This document shows positions 20,166 through 28,613 of a DNA stretch of 64,000 bases, one piece after another. The translations under genes were made by a program, and so were the position numbers. The notes under the pieces are model-generated. The model searched no databases, was not told where the DNA came from, and saw only the letters and a list, made by a program, of their open reading frames with translations. Numbering within the stretch: the stretch's first letter is position 1; each line of letters begins with the position of its first letter. The stretch is from Mycobacterium sp. GA-0227b (lineage in GTDB: Bacteria > Actinomycetota > Actinomycetes > Mycobacteriales > Mycobacteriaceae), in the NCBI RefSeq assembly GCF_001499855.1, contig NZ_LQIK01000032.1, forward strand, positions 186,001 through 250,000, given 5' to 3'.

Positions 20166-20496
20166 CGCCGAAATCCTAGCCTGTCACGTCGCCTGCAGTT
20201 CTCAGGTGAAAGCGCGGCCTCCGGCGTCCGCGGACCAAGCGCCGACAGTGCGGGCGTAACCCGTTTGATGGCCATGGGATCAGACGATCGTTTGCGAAGG
20301 ATTGCCGCGTGTTGAACACCTAATGTCTCGTATAGAAGAGGTCAAATACCATTTGGGGCCATCGTTGGTCGTCGCGGCCGCCACAACGGTCCTGGGCAGA
20401 CTTGGCACGTCCGCGGTGATAAAGCAGCGAAATGTCGTAGCGAAGTACGCTCCCACGAACCGGCTCGTCGGCTGAATTGGCACTCTCGACCAGAAT
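20166..20496. other. Intergenic region with one possible 50-residue ORF
   Basis: 331 bases between the start of a glycosyltransferase (-) and the end of an acyltransferase (-). On the + strand a 50-codon ORF at 20323-20475 starts with ATG (MSRIEEVKYHLGPS) and contains a short hydrophobic run. I see no clear ribosome site and no family I recognise, so I do not call it as a gene. The region must hold the promoter of the glycosyltransferase whose start is at 20165. Confidence 0.35.
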
Positions 20497-22683
20497 TCAA
20501 CCGCGGGCTAACGCGCGGTCGGCCAGCGCTCCCATTACCGGCGCCAACAGCTCGGAGTACTCGAATGTCACGTGATTTCCGTCGAGGTACACCAGCGTGT
20601 TGCCCACGATGACCGGGCACCGGTCATCGGTGCAGAACAGCGGGGTGAGGTCGGCGTACTCTCCGCCGCCGGCTTTGGTCGCAGCGGACTCACTCGCGAT
20701 GCCGGGTCCGTTCACCGCCGTCGACCTCTGCGGAGAGCACGCCGTCGCGTCATCGAGGTGTTCGGATAGGCATGGCACCACTGAGTTTGGGTCCGGGATC
20801 GGTCCAAGCACCAGCACCTCCGCGCCGGTGCCGCGCAGCTGCCGTACCAGGCGGGTCAAGCTCTCAATCCAGGCGGGGTCGTATGACGTGATACCCGACG
20901 GGTAACCGTAGGCGTCGCCGTATTGCCGCCACAAGCTCACCACGACCAGCCGCGGGTGCCCAGCGTGTATTCGGTTCATCATCTCGCCGCGCCACTGTTG
21001 GCACTCGGTGTACTCCCGGTGGAGTAAGGGGTTGGTGACGGGCAAGTCAATCGGCGGGCAGCCCGCCTTAGCCAAAGTCTCCAGCCGCCAGTGCCGCTGG
21101 GTGGCGACCCGCTGAAACGCCAGACTCCACATTGCGGCATTCGAGTCGCCGACCAGGGCCACCGTCGTCGCCGAAGCGGTGTCTCCAGTCGCACACGGTG
21201 GTTGTTCGACTTGGTAAAACTGGCGCATACAGCTGTTGAGGAACATGGCCGGTTTTTGGGTTTCTGCCTCGGCAAGCGTTGGGTCGAGGTTCGACGGTAC
21301 GGCTTTCGTGTCGGCAGACGCCGCGACCGCGGCCTGCACTTGCGCGAAGGCGTCCTGCACCGCCGCGTCGTACGCATTCACGCTGCGGCCCATGGGAAGA
21401 GGTGCTGCAGTGACTGCCAGCGTCGCAGCGGGCGTGCCCCGGCCGACTGGTAGGGGCACCAACACCAGTAACACCACTCCCACACAGACGGCTGCCGCGG
21501 TGGCGACACCACCAAGGGCGAGACTGCGCATGGGAGACCGGCGTATGGGAGCGGCGAATCGCAGTGGATTCTCGATGAGATGCAGTGTGAGCACGGCCAA
21601 CACGAGGGAGACGAGGGCCGCCGCCAACCTCCCGGGCAGCCCCAGCGGGTGGCCGAGCAATGGCGGTGCGAGCAGCAACACCGGCCAGTGCCATAGGTAC
21701 CACGAGTACGATACCCGGCCGATCGCCCGCATTGGCGACAAAGACAAGACGCGTCCAGACCCCTGAGAAGCTGAGGCACAGCCAGCGCCGATTACCAGCG
21801 CCGTGCCCACCACCGGCAGCAGCGCGGCTGTACCCGGGAAGAGCGTGTTTGTGTCAAACAGGGTGCAGGCCAGCAAGATCAGCGTTAGCCCTCCCCATCC
21901 AACGATCGCGGCCGGTAGTGCCGGTAGTCGGCGCCACTGGCCGGCCGTGAGGGCCACCAGCCCGCCTGCGGCCAACTCCCAGGCCCGGGTGGGCAGCGAA
22001 AAGAACGCCACGAGAGGGACCCAGTAAGTGATTGCCAGTGACAGCGCAAATGACGACGCTCCGACCAACGCGAGGACTACCAGATACGGACGTTGCGAGG
22101 ACGGGGCATCGGCCCGCCTGGACCGACGCACACGCCGGATCAGCCAAGCCGTACCGATAATCAAGAACGGCCACACCAGATAGAACTGCTCCTCGACGCC
22201 CAAGGACCAGTAGTGCAGGAATGGCGACGGCGGTGTCTCACTGAAGAAGTAGTCGTTGCCCTGAAAGGCGAACCGGTAGTTACTCACGTACAACGCGCTG
22301 GCGATGCCGTCGCCGATGACCGTCCGCGCCTGCAAGGGGGGTAACAGGAGGGCCGAGCCGATCGCCGTAACGACGCCTACGGTGGCGGCGGCCGGCAGCA
22401 GTCTGCGGGCACGCGCCCCATAGAACCGGCGCAGCCGGACAGTGCCGGCGGTGCTTACATCGCGCCAGAGCAGCCCGGTGATGAGGAATCCCGAGATAAC
22501 AAAGAACACGTCCACGCCGACGTATCCGCCGCTGACACCAGGCACCTCAGCGTGAAATAGGACGACGGCCAAGACCGCGACGGCACGCAGCCCCTCAATG
22601 TCTCGGCGAAATTCCTTCTGTGGCGGGCGCCGACCCTGCGTCTCCTCGGTCGGGCTAATGCTGTCTGCCTGGCGCAAGGTCAC
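20497..22683 (-). CDS. Acyltransferase-3 (OafA/YrhL type) with C-terminal SGNH domain
   Basis: About 728 residues. The N-terminal half is an acyltransferase-3 membrane domain with around ten hydrophobic helices and the motifs FRRDIEGLRAVAVLAVVLFH (catalytic His), GGYVGVDVFFVISGFLIT and YWSLGVEEQFYLVWP. The C-terminal half, after a linker, is an SGNH-hydrolase-like domain (VALVGDSNAAMW, then YLDGNHVTFEYS near the end). This architecture O-acylates envelope sugars, passing the acyl group across the membrane. In a GPL locus it is a candidate O-acetyl or longer-chain acyltransferase. The start is set at the GTG at 22683, because the longer frame to 22764 runs antisense through a glycosyltransferase remnant and gives unconserved residues. 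It is transcribed away from the methyltransferase at 23172. Confidence 0.88.
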   Translation of the reverse strand: MTLRQADSISPTEETQGRRPPQKEFRRDIEGLRAVAVLAVVLFHAEVPGVSGGYVGVDVFFVISGFLITGLLWRDVSTAGTVRLRRFYGARARRLLPAAATVGVVTAIGSALLLPPLQARTVIGDGIASALYVSNYRFAFQGNDYFFSETPPSPFLHYWSLGVEEQFYLVWPFLIIGTAWLIRRVRRSRRADAPSSQRPYLVVLALVGASSFALSLAITYWVPLVAFFSLPTRAWELAAGGLVALTAGQWRRLPALPAAIVGWGGLTLILLACTLFDTNTLFPGTAALLPVVGTALVIGAGCASASQGSGRVLSLSPMRAIGRVSYSWYLWHWPVLLLAPPLLGHPLGLPGRLAAALVSLVLAVLTLHLIENPLRFAAPIRRSPMRSLALGGVATAAAVCVGVVLLVLVPLPVGRGTPAATLAVTAAPLPMGRSVNAYDAAVQDAFAQVQAAVAASADTKAVPSNLDPTLAEAETQKPAMFLNSCMRQFYQVEQPPCATGDTASATTVALVGDSNAAMWSLAFQRVATQRHWRLETLAKAGCPPIDLPVTNPLLHREYTECQQWRGEMMNRIHAGHPRLVVVSLWRQYGDAYGYPSGITSYDPAWIESLTRLVRQLRGTGAEVLVLGPIPDPNSVVPCLSEHLDDATACSPQRSTAVNGPGIASESAATKAGGGEYADLTPLFCTDDRCPVIVGNTLVYLDGNHVTFEYSELLAPVMGALADRALARG

Positions 22684-22720
22684 CAACTTGGGTAGAGGGA
22701 CAAGTTCTCGAGCAGACGGA

Positions 22721-23091
22721 TTGTTGCATCTGGGCAGCATTCCGGTCGAATCTGCTGCCGACACGCTGGCGATGATCGGGGCGGCGCCTGCCCGCAGTTG
22801 GGTGAGCGAGCTCTGGACTGCTCAGCTAGGGCCGACTTCAGCGATCCTCTCGACCGATCTCGATGAGTCGCTCCAGGGCCGTCCGGGTCAAGCGGTTGAA
22901 AGTGGGTACTGGCCGGCGCTTCTCGACCTACAACCGCGAAACGGTTCGTGGAGGAACGGCGCGCTATCCTCGCTTCCGGATACCTCGCCCAGGCGGGCGA
23001 AGTTGCCGGTCGCATGACAAAACCCGCAGAAAGCGTGTCGGCCGTCGTCAACTTCGTCGAAGATTTCGCTTGCCGGAGGAACCTCGGCTGA
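22721..23091 (+). pseudogene. Glycosyltransferase remnant (C-terminal fragments, frameshifted)
   Basis: Three pieces of the GPL glycosyltransferase C-terminus lie in order but in different frames: LGSIPVESAADTLAMIGAA (22733 onward), ILSTDLDESLQG then RVKRLKVGTGRRFST (around 22850-22940), and AGRMTKPAESVSAVVNFVEDFA ending at the TGA at 23089. The donor-binding HHGG segment between the first two pieces is missing, so there is an internal deletion as well as frameshifts. The intact relatives at 14787, 18897, 24089 and 25401 show what the full sequence was. The fragment abuts the intact methyltransferase at 23172, which repeats a glycosyltransferase-methyltransferase arrangement and points to a past duplication in this locus. 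Confidence 0.85.
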
Positions 23092-23171
23092 TCTCCGTAC
23101 CAGGTCTTCGTCGCCGAACCGCAATTCGCCTGTTTGCCGTTCCCGGCGTTCGCGGCAAGTAGCATCGCTGG

Positions 23172-24008
23172 ATGACCTCCAAGTTCACAGGCGCCATGCG
23201 CAACGGTGTGTTCGAGCGCGGCGCCGTGGCCGCCATCCGCGGTGCGCAGAAACGGATGTACCCCTACCTGACCCGCCACGTCGATGACGACGTTGTTTTT
23301 CTCAATTACGGCTACGAAGAAGATCCGCCGATGGGCGTCCCGCTGGATGACGATGACGAACCCGAGCGCTACCCCATCCAGCTGTATCACGCCACCGCCA
23401 CCCAGGCTGGCGGGCTTGTCGGCAAGCGGGTGCTGGAGGTTGGCTGCGGCCACGGTGGCGGCGCGTCGTATCTGACACGCGCTCTTGCCCCGGCTTCCTA
23501 TGTCGGCCTTGACCTCAACGCCGCGGGTGTCGACTTCTGTCGCCGCCGCCATCAAGTGCCCGGATTAGAATTCGTGCACGGCGACGCCGAAGACTTGCCT
23601 TTCGACGCCGAGTCCTTCGACGCGGTGGTCAACGTGGAGTCTGCACACTGCTACCCACACTTCGACCGATTTCTCGCCGAGGTTGCCCGGGTGCTCCGCC
23701 CCGGTGGGGAGTTCCTGTATACCGATGTGCACCACGTCGACTGGGCGGCTGCAGCGAAGGCGGCCCTCAATAGCGTCCCCGGTTTGCGGGTGGTGTCATG
23801 GCGCGACATCGACGCGGAGGTGCTGCGGGGAATGACACTCAATTCGGACCACATGCAGGGATCGATGGAGAATGTGGCACCGCGGTTCTTACGTCGCTTC
23901 GTCCGCGACGGGGTTCCGGCATACGGATCGGCGATCTACCGGAACATCGAGAGCGGACGAGACACATACTGGATGTGCTGTCTGACCAAGGCGACAAACG
24001 ACAGCTGA
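23172..24008 (+). CDS. SAM-dependent methyltransferase, GPL/phthiotriol type
   Basis: 278 residues, paralogue of 11150-11962. NYGYEEDPPMGVPL, QLYHATATQA, VLEVGCGHGGGASYL (motif I), YVGLDLN, FDAVVNVESAHCYPHF and VLRPGGEF are all present, so the fold is complete. It starts at an ATG 80 bases after the stop of the glycosyltransferase remnant, and is followed 80 bases later by an intact glycosyltransferase on the same strand, so methyltransferase and glycosyltransferases at 23172-26669 probably form one transcript. The role is O-methylation of a sugar or of the acyl chain of the lipopeptide; family members do both. Confidence 0.88.
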   Translation: MTSKFTGAMRNGVFERGAVAAIRGAQKRMYPYLTRHVDDDVVFLNYGYEEDPPMGVPLDDDDEPERYPIQLYHATATQAGGLVGKRVLEVGCGHGGGASYLTRALAPASYVGLDLNAAGVDFCRRRHQVPGLEFVHGDAEDLPFDAESFDAVVNVESAHCYPHFDRFLAEVARVLRPGGEFLYTDVHHVDWAAAAKAALNSVPGLRVVSWRDIDAEVLRGMTLNSDHMQGSMENVAPRFLRRFVRDGVPAYGSAIYRNIESGRDTYWMCCLTKATNDS

Positions 24009-24088
24009 GAACAGCAACCGGTGAGCTGGTGAAGACCGTCTACCCTAAATCGCCTATGCGCACCCGAGGATGAGGACCGAAAGCTGCG

Positions 24089-25357
24089 ATGAGATTTGTG
24101 CTGGCGTGCTACGGAACTCGTGGCGATATCGAGCCCGGCATCGTCCTCGGACGTGAGCTGCAGCGCAGAGGCCACGAGGTGCAGATGGCCGTTGCGCCCG
24201 ATATGGTCGCGGGCGTCGAGGCCGCAGGGCTTGCGGCGGTCGGGTATGGGCTCAATACGCAGGCGGAGATCGACTCGCACCGCGATTTCTGGACATCCCT
24301 CTTCCGCAACTTCTGGAAGGTCCGAGAGGTCACCAAATTGTGGCGCGAGGTCTGGGACCGCGGCATTCGGTCCGGCGAGGAGATGAGTACCACGCTGGTG
24401 TCGTTGACCGAAGGTGCCGACCTACTACTCAGCGGCATAAGTTTTCAGGAAGGCGCGGCGAATATCGCCGAGTACTACGGCATTCCACTGGCCACGCTGC
24501 ACACGTTTCCGATGCGCGCCCACGGTTACCTCCTTCCCTTCCTACCGGCGTGGGTTGGCCGGTCTGCGATGTCGGCATTCTGGTGGCTACATTGGCGCAT
24601 GACGAAGAAGCTCGACGACGCGCAGCGCCGTGAACTCGGCCTACCGAGGGCCACGGCTCCCTCGTGGCGACGAATCGCCGAACGTGGCTCGTTGGAAATC
24701 CAGGCCTACGATGAAATCTGCTTTCCCGGTCTGGCAGCCGAATGGTCAGAATTCGACGGGCACCGGCCCTTTGTCGGCGCATTGACCATGGAGTCGCCGA
24801 CGGGGGCGGACGACGAGGTCGCGTCGTGGATCGCGGCGGGAACACCGCCGATCCTGTTCGGCTTCGGCAGCATCCCGGTCGCGTCCCCCGCCGACACGCT
24901 CACCATGATCAGCGAGGCCTGCACGCAGTTGGGCGAGCGGGCACTGGTGTGCTCGGCGTGGAGCGACTTCAGCGACATCCCCCATTTCGACCATGTCAAG
25001 GTTGTCGAAGGGGTGGATTTCGAGGCGATCTTTCCTGTCTGCCGCGCGGTTGTGCACCACGGTGGCGCGGGGACGACGGCTGTAAGTCTGCGCGCCGGGG
25101 TTCCCACGTTGATCCTGTGGACGTGGCCGGATCAGTCGCTCAGAGGAGGCGCAATCAAACGACTGAAGGTAGGCACCGCCCGTCGCTTTTCCTCGACAAA
25201 CCTAGAAACACTCATCGACGACCTGCGCGCCATCCTCGCGCCCGAATATCGCGCCCGCGCCCGTGAGGTCGCCCCGCAGATAACGAAACCCGCCGAAAGC
25301 ACTGCGGTTGCTGCTGATCTTGTGGAAAATTACGCCAACTCTGGAAGTGCTGGCTGA
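24089..25357 (+). CDS. GPL-type glycosyltransferase (GT1/UGT-like)
   Basis: 422 residues; RFVLACYGTRGDIEPGIVLG at the N-terminus, LEIQAYDEICFPG in the middle, GFGSIPVASPADTL, and the donor motif VVHHGGAGTTAVSL with GVPTLILWTWPDQS. Complete compared with its three intact paralogues. A purine-rich GAGGA lies upstream of the ATG. It is followed by a further paralogue after only 43 bases, so the two are an in-tandem pair from duplication and are likely cotranscribed. Expected to transfer a deoxysugar onto the growing glycan on the peptide core. Confidence 0.9.
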   Translation: MRFVLACYGTRGDIEPGIVLGRELQRRGHEVQMAVAPDMVAGVEAAGLAAVGYGLNTQAEIDSHRDFWTSLFRNFWKVREVTKLWREVWDRGIRSGEEMSTTLVSLTEGADLLLSGISFQEGAANIAEYYGIPLATLHTFPMRAHGYLLPFLPAWVGRSAMSAFWWLHWRMTKKLDDAQRRELGLPRATAPSWRRIAERGSLEIQAYDEICFPGLAAEWSEFDGHRPFVGALTMESPTGADDEVASWIAAGTPPILFGFGSIPVASPADTLTMISEACTQLGERALVCSAWSDFSDIPHFDHVKVVEGVDFEAIFPVCRAVVHHGGAGTTAVSLRAGVPTLILWTWPDQSLRGGAIKRLKVGTARRFSSTNLETLIDDLRAILAPEYRARAREVAPQITKPAESTAVAADLVENYANSGSAG

Positions 25358-25400
25358 TCGGTAGGGGGACCGTTTCGGTGATTCACGATCGAGTTCCGCT

Positions 25401-26669
25401 ATGAAGTTTGTCCTGGCGAGCTGGGGAAGTCGTGGCGATGTCGAGCCCTTTGCCGCGGTCGGTCGTGAACTGTTGGCCAGGGGCCACAATGTCCGGATGG
25501 CCGTCTCGCCCGACATGGTTGACTTTGTCGCGGACGCCGGACTTACGGCTGTCGGCTATGGGCCGAACGTGCAGCCGATAGCCCACGCGCACCGTGCCTA
25601 TTGGACGTGTCTCTTCTGTAGCTTCTGGAAGATCCGGGAACTGAATAGGTTGCGAGGGGAGGTTTGGGACCCTATTGCCGAGTGCTGGCAAGAGATGAGC
25701 GCGACGCTTGTGGCACTTGCCAATGGTGCCGATCTGCTCTTTACCGGACTGAACATCGAGGACATCGCTGCCAATGTTGCTGAGTATTACAACATTCCCT
25801 TGGCCACGCAGCATTGGTTTCCGGTCAGGCCCAGCGCCCAGCTCCTGCATTCTTTGCCAGCACCGTTGAGCCGCAGCGCAGTAGCGTTGTTTTGGTGGCT
25901 GTCATGGCGCGGCGCGAAGATCCTCGAGGACGAGCAACGCCGCGCACTCGGCTTACCGGAGGCAGTACGTGCTGGCGGGCGGCGAATCGCTGAGCGTGGT
26001 TCCCTTGAAATTCAGGCCTACGATGATTTTTTCTTTCCCGGGTTGAAAACCGAATGGGCGACCTGGCGAAAACAACGCCCGTTCGTCGGCACACTGACGA
26101 TGGAGTTGCCTACAGATGCCGACGAGGAGGCCTTGGCGTGGATTGCCGCGGGAACACCGCCCATTTTCTTCGGGTTCGGCAGCATTCCAGTCGCATCTCC
26201 CGCCGAGACACTCGCCATGATCAACGCGGCTTGTGAGCATTTGGATGAGCGGGCGTTGGTATGCGCCGGCTCGAGCGACTTCAGCGGCGTACCCCATTAC
26301 GAGCGAGTCAAAGTTGTGGCTACCGTGAATTACGCGGACGTCTTTCCGGCCTGCCGGGCGGTCGTGCACCACGGCGCCCCGGGAACCACCGCGGCGGGTC
26401 TTCGTGCCGGGGTCCCCGCGTTGATCCTTTCGACGGACATCGACCAGACTGTATGGGGATCCGCCATCAAAAGATCGGAAGTCGGCGTCGCTCGGCACTT
26501 GTCAAGAGTTACTCCACAATCATTGGTTGCGGACCTCCGCACTATCCTCGCCCCTCGGTATGCTGCCCGCGCGCGTGAAATTGCGATGCGGATGACCAAG
26601 CCAGCCGAAAGCGTAGCGGTCACCGCCGATCTCGTGGAGGAGTTCGCACTCCGTAAGGGTGTGCGTTGA
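25401..26669 (+). CDS. GPL-type glycosyltransferase, diverged donor loop
   Basis: 422 residues; KFVLASWGSRGDVEPFAAVG, LEIQAYDDFFFPG, GFGSIPVASPAETL. The donor motif reads VVHHGAPGTTAAGL: the second Gly of the usual HHGGAGTT is Ala and the following Ala is Pro. This could shift donor preference or weaken activity. The neighbouring sequence is otherwise intact, and the gene ends in an 11-base overlap with the next methyltransferase, indicating active cotranscription. It is the second of a tandem pair. Confidence 0.88.
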   Translation: MKFVLASWGSRGDVEPFAAVGRELLARGHNVRMAVSPDMVDFVADAGLTAVGYGPNVQPIAHAHRAYWTCLFCSFWKIRELNRLRGEVWDPIAECWQEMSATLVALANGADLLFTGLNIEDIAANVAEYYNIPLATQHWFPVRPSAQLLHSLPAPLSRSAVALFWWLSWRGAKILEDEQRRALGLPEAVRAGGRRIAERGSLEIQAYDDFFFPGLKTEWATWRKQRPFVGTLTMELPTDADEEALAWIAAGTPPIFFGFGSIPVASPAETLAMINAACEHLDERALVCAGSSDFSGVPHYERVKVVATVNYADVFPACRAVVHHGAPGTTAAGLRAGVPALILSTDIDQTVWGSAIKRSEVGVARHLSRVTPQSLVADLRTILAPRYAARAREIAMRMTKPAESVAVTADLVEEFALRKGVR

Positions 26670-27405
26670 ACAGTCTCTTCTCGACGTGTGGGGGCGTCGC
26701 GTGAACCGAATCGAGGCTGTGCAGCTTGCGCTTGACCAGCGAGCGAGTCGCGTCTACCTAGAGATCGGTGTCAACCAGGGGATGGCGTTCCGGTGCATTA
26801 CCACTGACGAAAAGATCGCTGTCGATCCCGTGTTCAAGATGTCGGCGCGCTCCCGCGAGCTTTCGGACGCCAAGGCGCGCGCTACTCACTACTTCGAGAC
26901 GGCCAGCAACGACTTCTTCGCGAACGAGACGGCTCTACTCGAGGAACGCAAGGTCGACGTCGCCCTCATCGATGGTCTGCACACTTATCCGCAGGCCTTG
27001 CTGGACATTGAGAACACGCTGCAGTTCCTGCGCGACGATGGAGTCATTTTCGTACACGATTGCAATCCCGCTCGCGCTTTTATTGGTTGTCCGGCCACGT
27101 CGTACGCCGACTTTTTGGAGCAGAACCGCTGGCGAAGGCTCGTCGGGCGCGTCTTTTATCTCCCGTGGAGCGGCGATGTCTGGAAGGCGATCGTCCATCT
27201 GCGCAGTGCCCGCGATGATTTGCGAGTCATAGTGCTTGATTGCGATCGCGGTGTCGGAGTCGTGCGAAAGGGAACCCCGGAGTCGCGACTGTCCTACTCA
27301 GAGGCGGAGATCAAGTCACTCGATTATGCCGACCTCGCCGCAGATCGTGATCGCCTGCTCAACTTGAGGCCGCCCGCGTATCTTCAGGAGTTTCTCGGAT
27401 CGTAG
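26659..27405 (+). CDS. Class I SAM methyltransferase (Methyltransf_24-like)
   Basis: 248 residues. VYLEIGVNQGMAFRCI is the SAM-binding motif I, IAVDPVF carries the acidic ribose-binding position, and VDVALIDGLHTYPQALLDIENTLQFLRDDGVIFVHDC is the Methyltransf_24 signature with the metal-binding DG(L)H and HDC residues. Such enzymes O-methylate small molecules and sugars. The start overlaps the end of the preceding glycosyltransferase; a GTG at 26701 is an alternative. Its 3' end overlaps the 3' end of the convergent epimerase gene by 47 bases. Placement in the glycosyltransferase transcript supports a sugar O-methyltransferase role. Confidence 0.8.
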   Translation: MCVEQSLLDVWGRRVNRIEAVQLALDQRASRVYLEIGVNQGMAFRCITTDEKIAVDPVFKMSARSRELSDAKARATHYFETASNDFFANETALLEERKVDVALIDGLHTYPQALLDIENTLQFLRDDGVIFVHDCNPARAFIGCPATSYADFLEQNRWRRLVGRVFYLPWSGDVWKAIVHLRSARDDLRVIVLDCDRGVGVVRKGTPESRLSYSEAEIKSLDYADLAADRDRLLNLRPPAYLQEFLGS

Positions 27406-28489
27406 CGCCCGGTTTGTCGATCCATTCGAGCAACGCAGGAAGGCCGTCCGCGAGCACCCATTTCGGTCGCCAGTCGAGCTGGTTCTCCGCCGACTCGGTG
27501 GTGCAACTTGCGGCCCGGACGTCACCGTCACGAAATTTCCCTACGACGGTCGGCTCAGGGGCGTCGCACATCGCGGCGATCTGGCGTCCCAGCTCGTGGA
27601 TGGTGGTCGGGATGCCGGACCCGATGTCCACGCAACGCGTTCCCGGTCTTTGCACCGCTGCAAACAAGGCATCGACCACATCATCGATGAAGACGAAATC
27701 GCGCACAATGCGACCGTCCTCATAGATTTCGATCGGACTTTTCTCGCGGGCCAACCGCGCGAAGAGAGCGACGATTCCGGTGTACGAATTCGTCAGCGAC
27801 TGGCCCGGCCCATAGACATTCTGCAGACGCAGCACACTGAGTTCGGTGTCGTGCGCGGCCGTCCACGCCGCCAAGATGTGTTCCTGCGCGAGCTTGGTCG
27901 CCGCATAAATGTTGGTAGGTCGGGCCTCTGTTCGGCCTGCGCAACTTGGCACCGGCACCGCCGATGCACCGGCTGGCCCCTCCGGATCCCACTTGCCCGC
28001 CAGCAGTTGAGCATGGCTGCGCGGCGGCGGATAGAACATCTCTTCACCGCTTTGCCAAGCGCCTTCCCCGTAGACGGCCCTCGACGAAGCCAGAACGAAT
28101 TGATCGGGTACGAGTGCCGAACGGCTCAAGGCGTCAAGCAGCTGGGTGGTGCCCACGACGTTGACCGACCCGTGTCGTGTTGCCTCTGCCAGTGATTGGG
28201 CCGTTCCCGTCTCGGCCGCCAAGTGCACGATCTGCGACGGACGAAACAACCGAAGCACGGCATCACAGTCCGGGCCGTGGGTGACATCGCCGGTGAACAG
28301 CCTCACCGACGGCGGTAGGTCGATCTGGGCGCCTCCGCTGTGCACCTGCGGGTGCAGCACGTCCATCACCGCCACGTCGTAACCGGCTGTGACGAGACGA
28401 CGCGCAAGTGCAGACCCAATAAACCCAGCGCCGCCGGTAATAAGTACGGACGTTGACAAGCTCCGAAGCCTCCGGTTCTTCTGCGACAA
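27359..28489 (-). CDS. NAD-dependent nucleotide-sugar epimerase, probable dTDP-L-rhamnose 4-epimerase type
   Basis: 376 residues of the extended SDR family: VLITGGAGFIGSALA (NAD-binding GxxGxxG), VHLAAETGT, SSRAVYGEG and YAATK (catalytic YxxxK). Between the catalytic Ser and Tyr there is an extra stretch (GKWDPEGPAGASAVPVPSC) of the sort I associate with actinobacterial proteins annotated as dTDP-L-rhamnose 4-epimerases. That reaction gives dTDP-6-deoxy-L-talose, the sugar attached to the peptide in GPLs. Substrate is inference from context and that insertion. It is divergent from the acyltransferase at 28614 and overlaps the methyltransferase at 26659-27405 tail to tail. Confidence 0.8.
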   Translation of the reverse strand: MSQKNRRLRSLSTSVLITGGAGFIGSALARRLVTAGYDVAVMDVLHPQVHSGGAQIDLPPSVRLFTGDVTHGPDCDAVLRLFRPSQIVHLAAETGTAQSLAEATRHGSVNVVGTTQLLDALSRSALVPDQFVLASSRAVYGEGAWQSGEEMFYPPPRSHAQLLAGKWDPEGPAGASAVPVPSCAGRTEARPTNIYAATKLAQEHILAAWTAAHDTELSVLRLQNVYGPGQSLTNSYTGIVALFARLAREKSPIEIYEDGRIVRDFVFIDDVVDALFAAVQRPGTRCVDIGSGIPTTIHELGRQIAAMCDAPEPTVVGKFRDGDVRAASCTTESAENQLDWRPKWVLADGLPALLEWIDKPGATIRETPEDTRAASS

Positions 28490-28613
28490 GCAGCGGGTCG
28501 GCGCGCTTTCCGTGTGCCGCCGAATTCGATCCTATTATCCAGAGCGAACCCTAGAGTTGCTGGCGTCGACGAAAGCGTTGACCGCCGGTCAAGCCGGCTC
28601 CGGACGGGGGCGC

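Noticed and set aside
20323..20475. 50-residue ORF on the + strand
   Set aside because: No family, no clear ribosome site and no conservation evidence; noted only in the intergenic entry.
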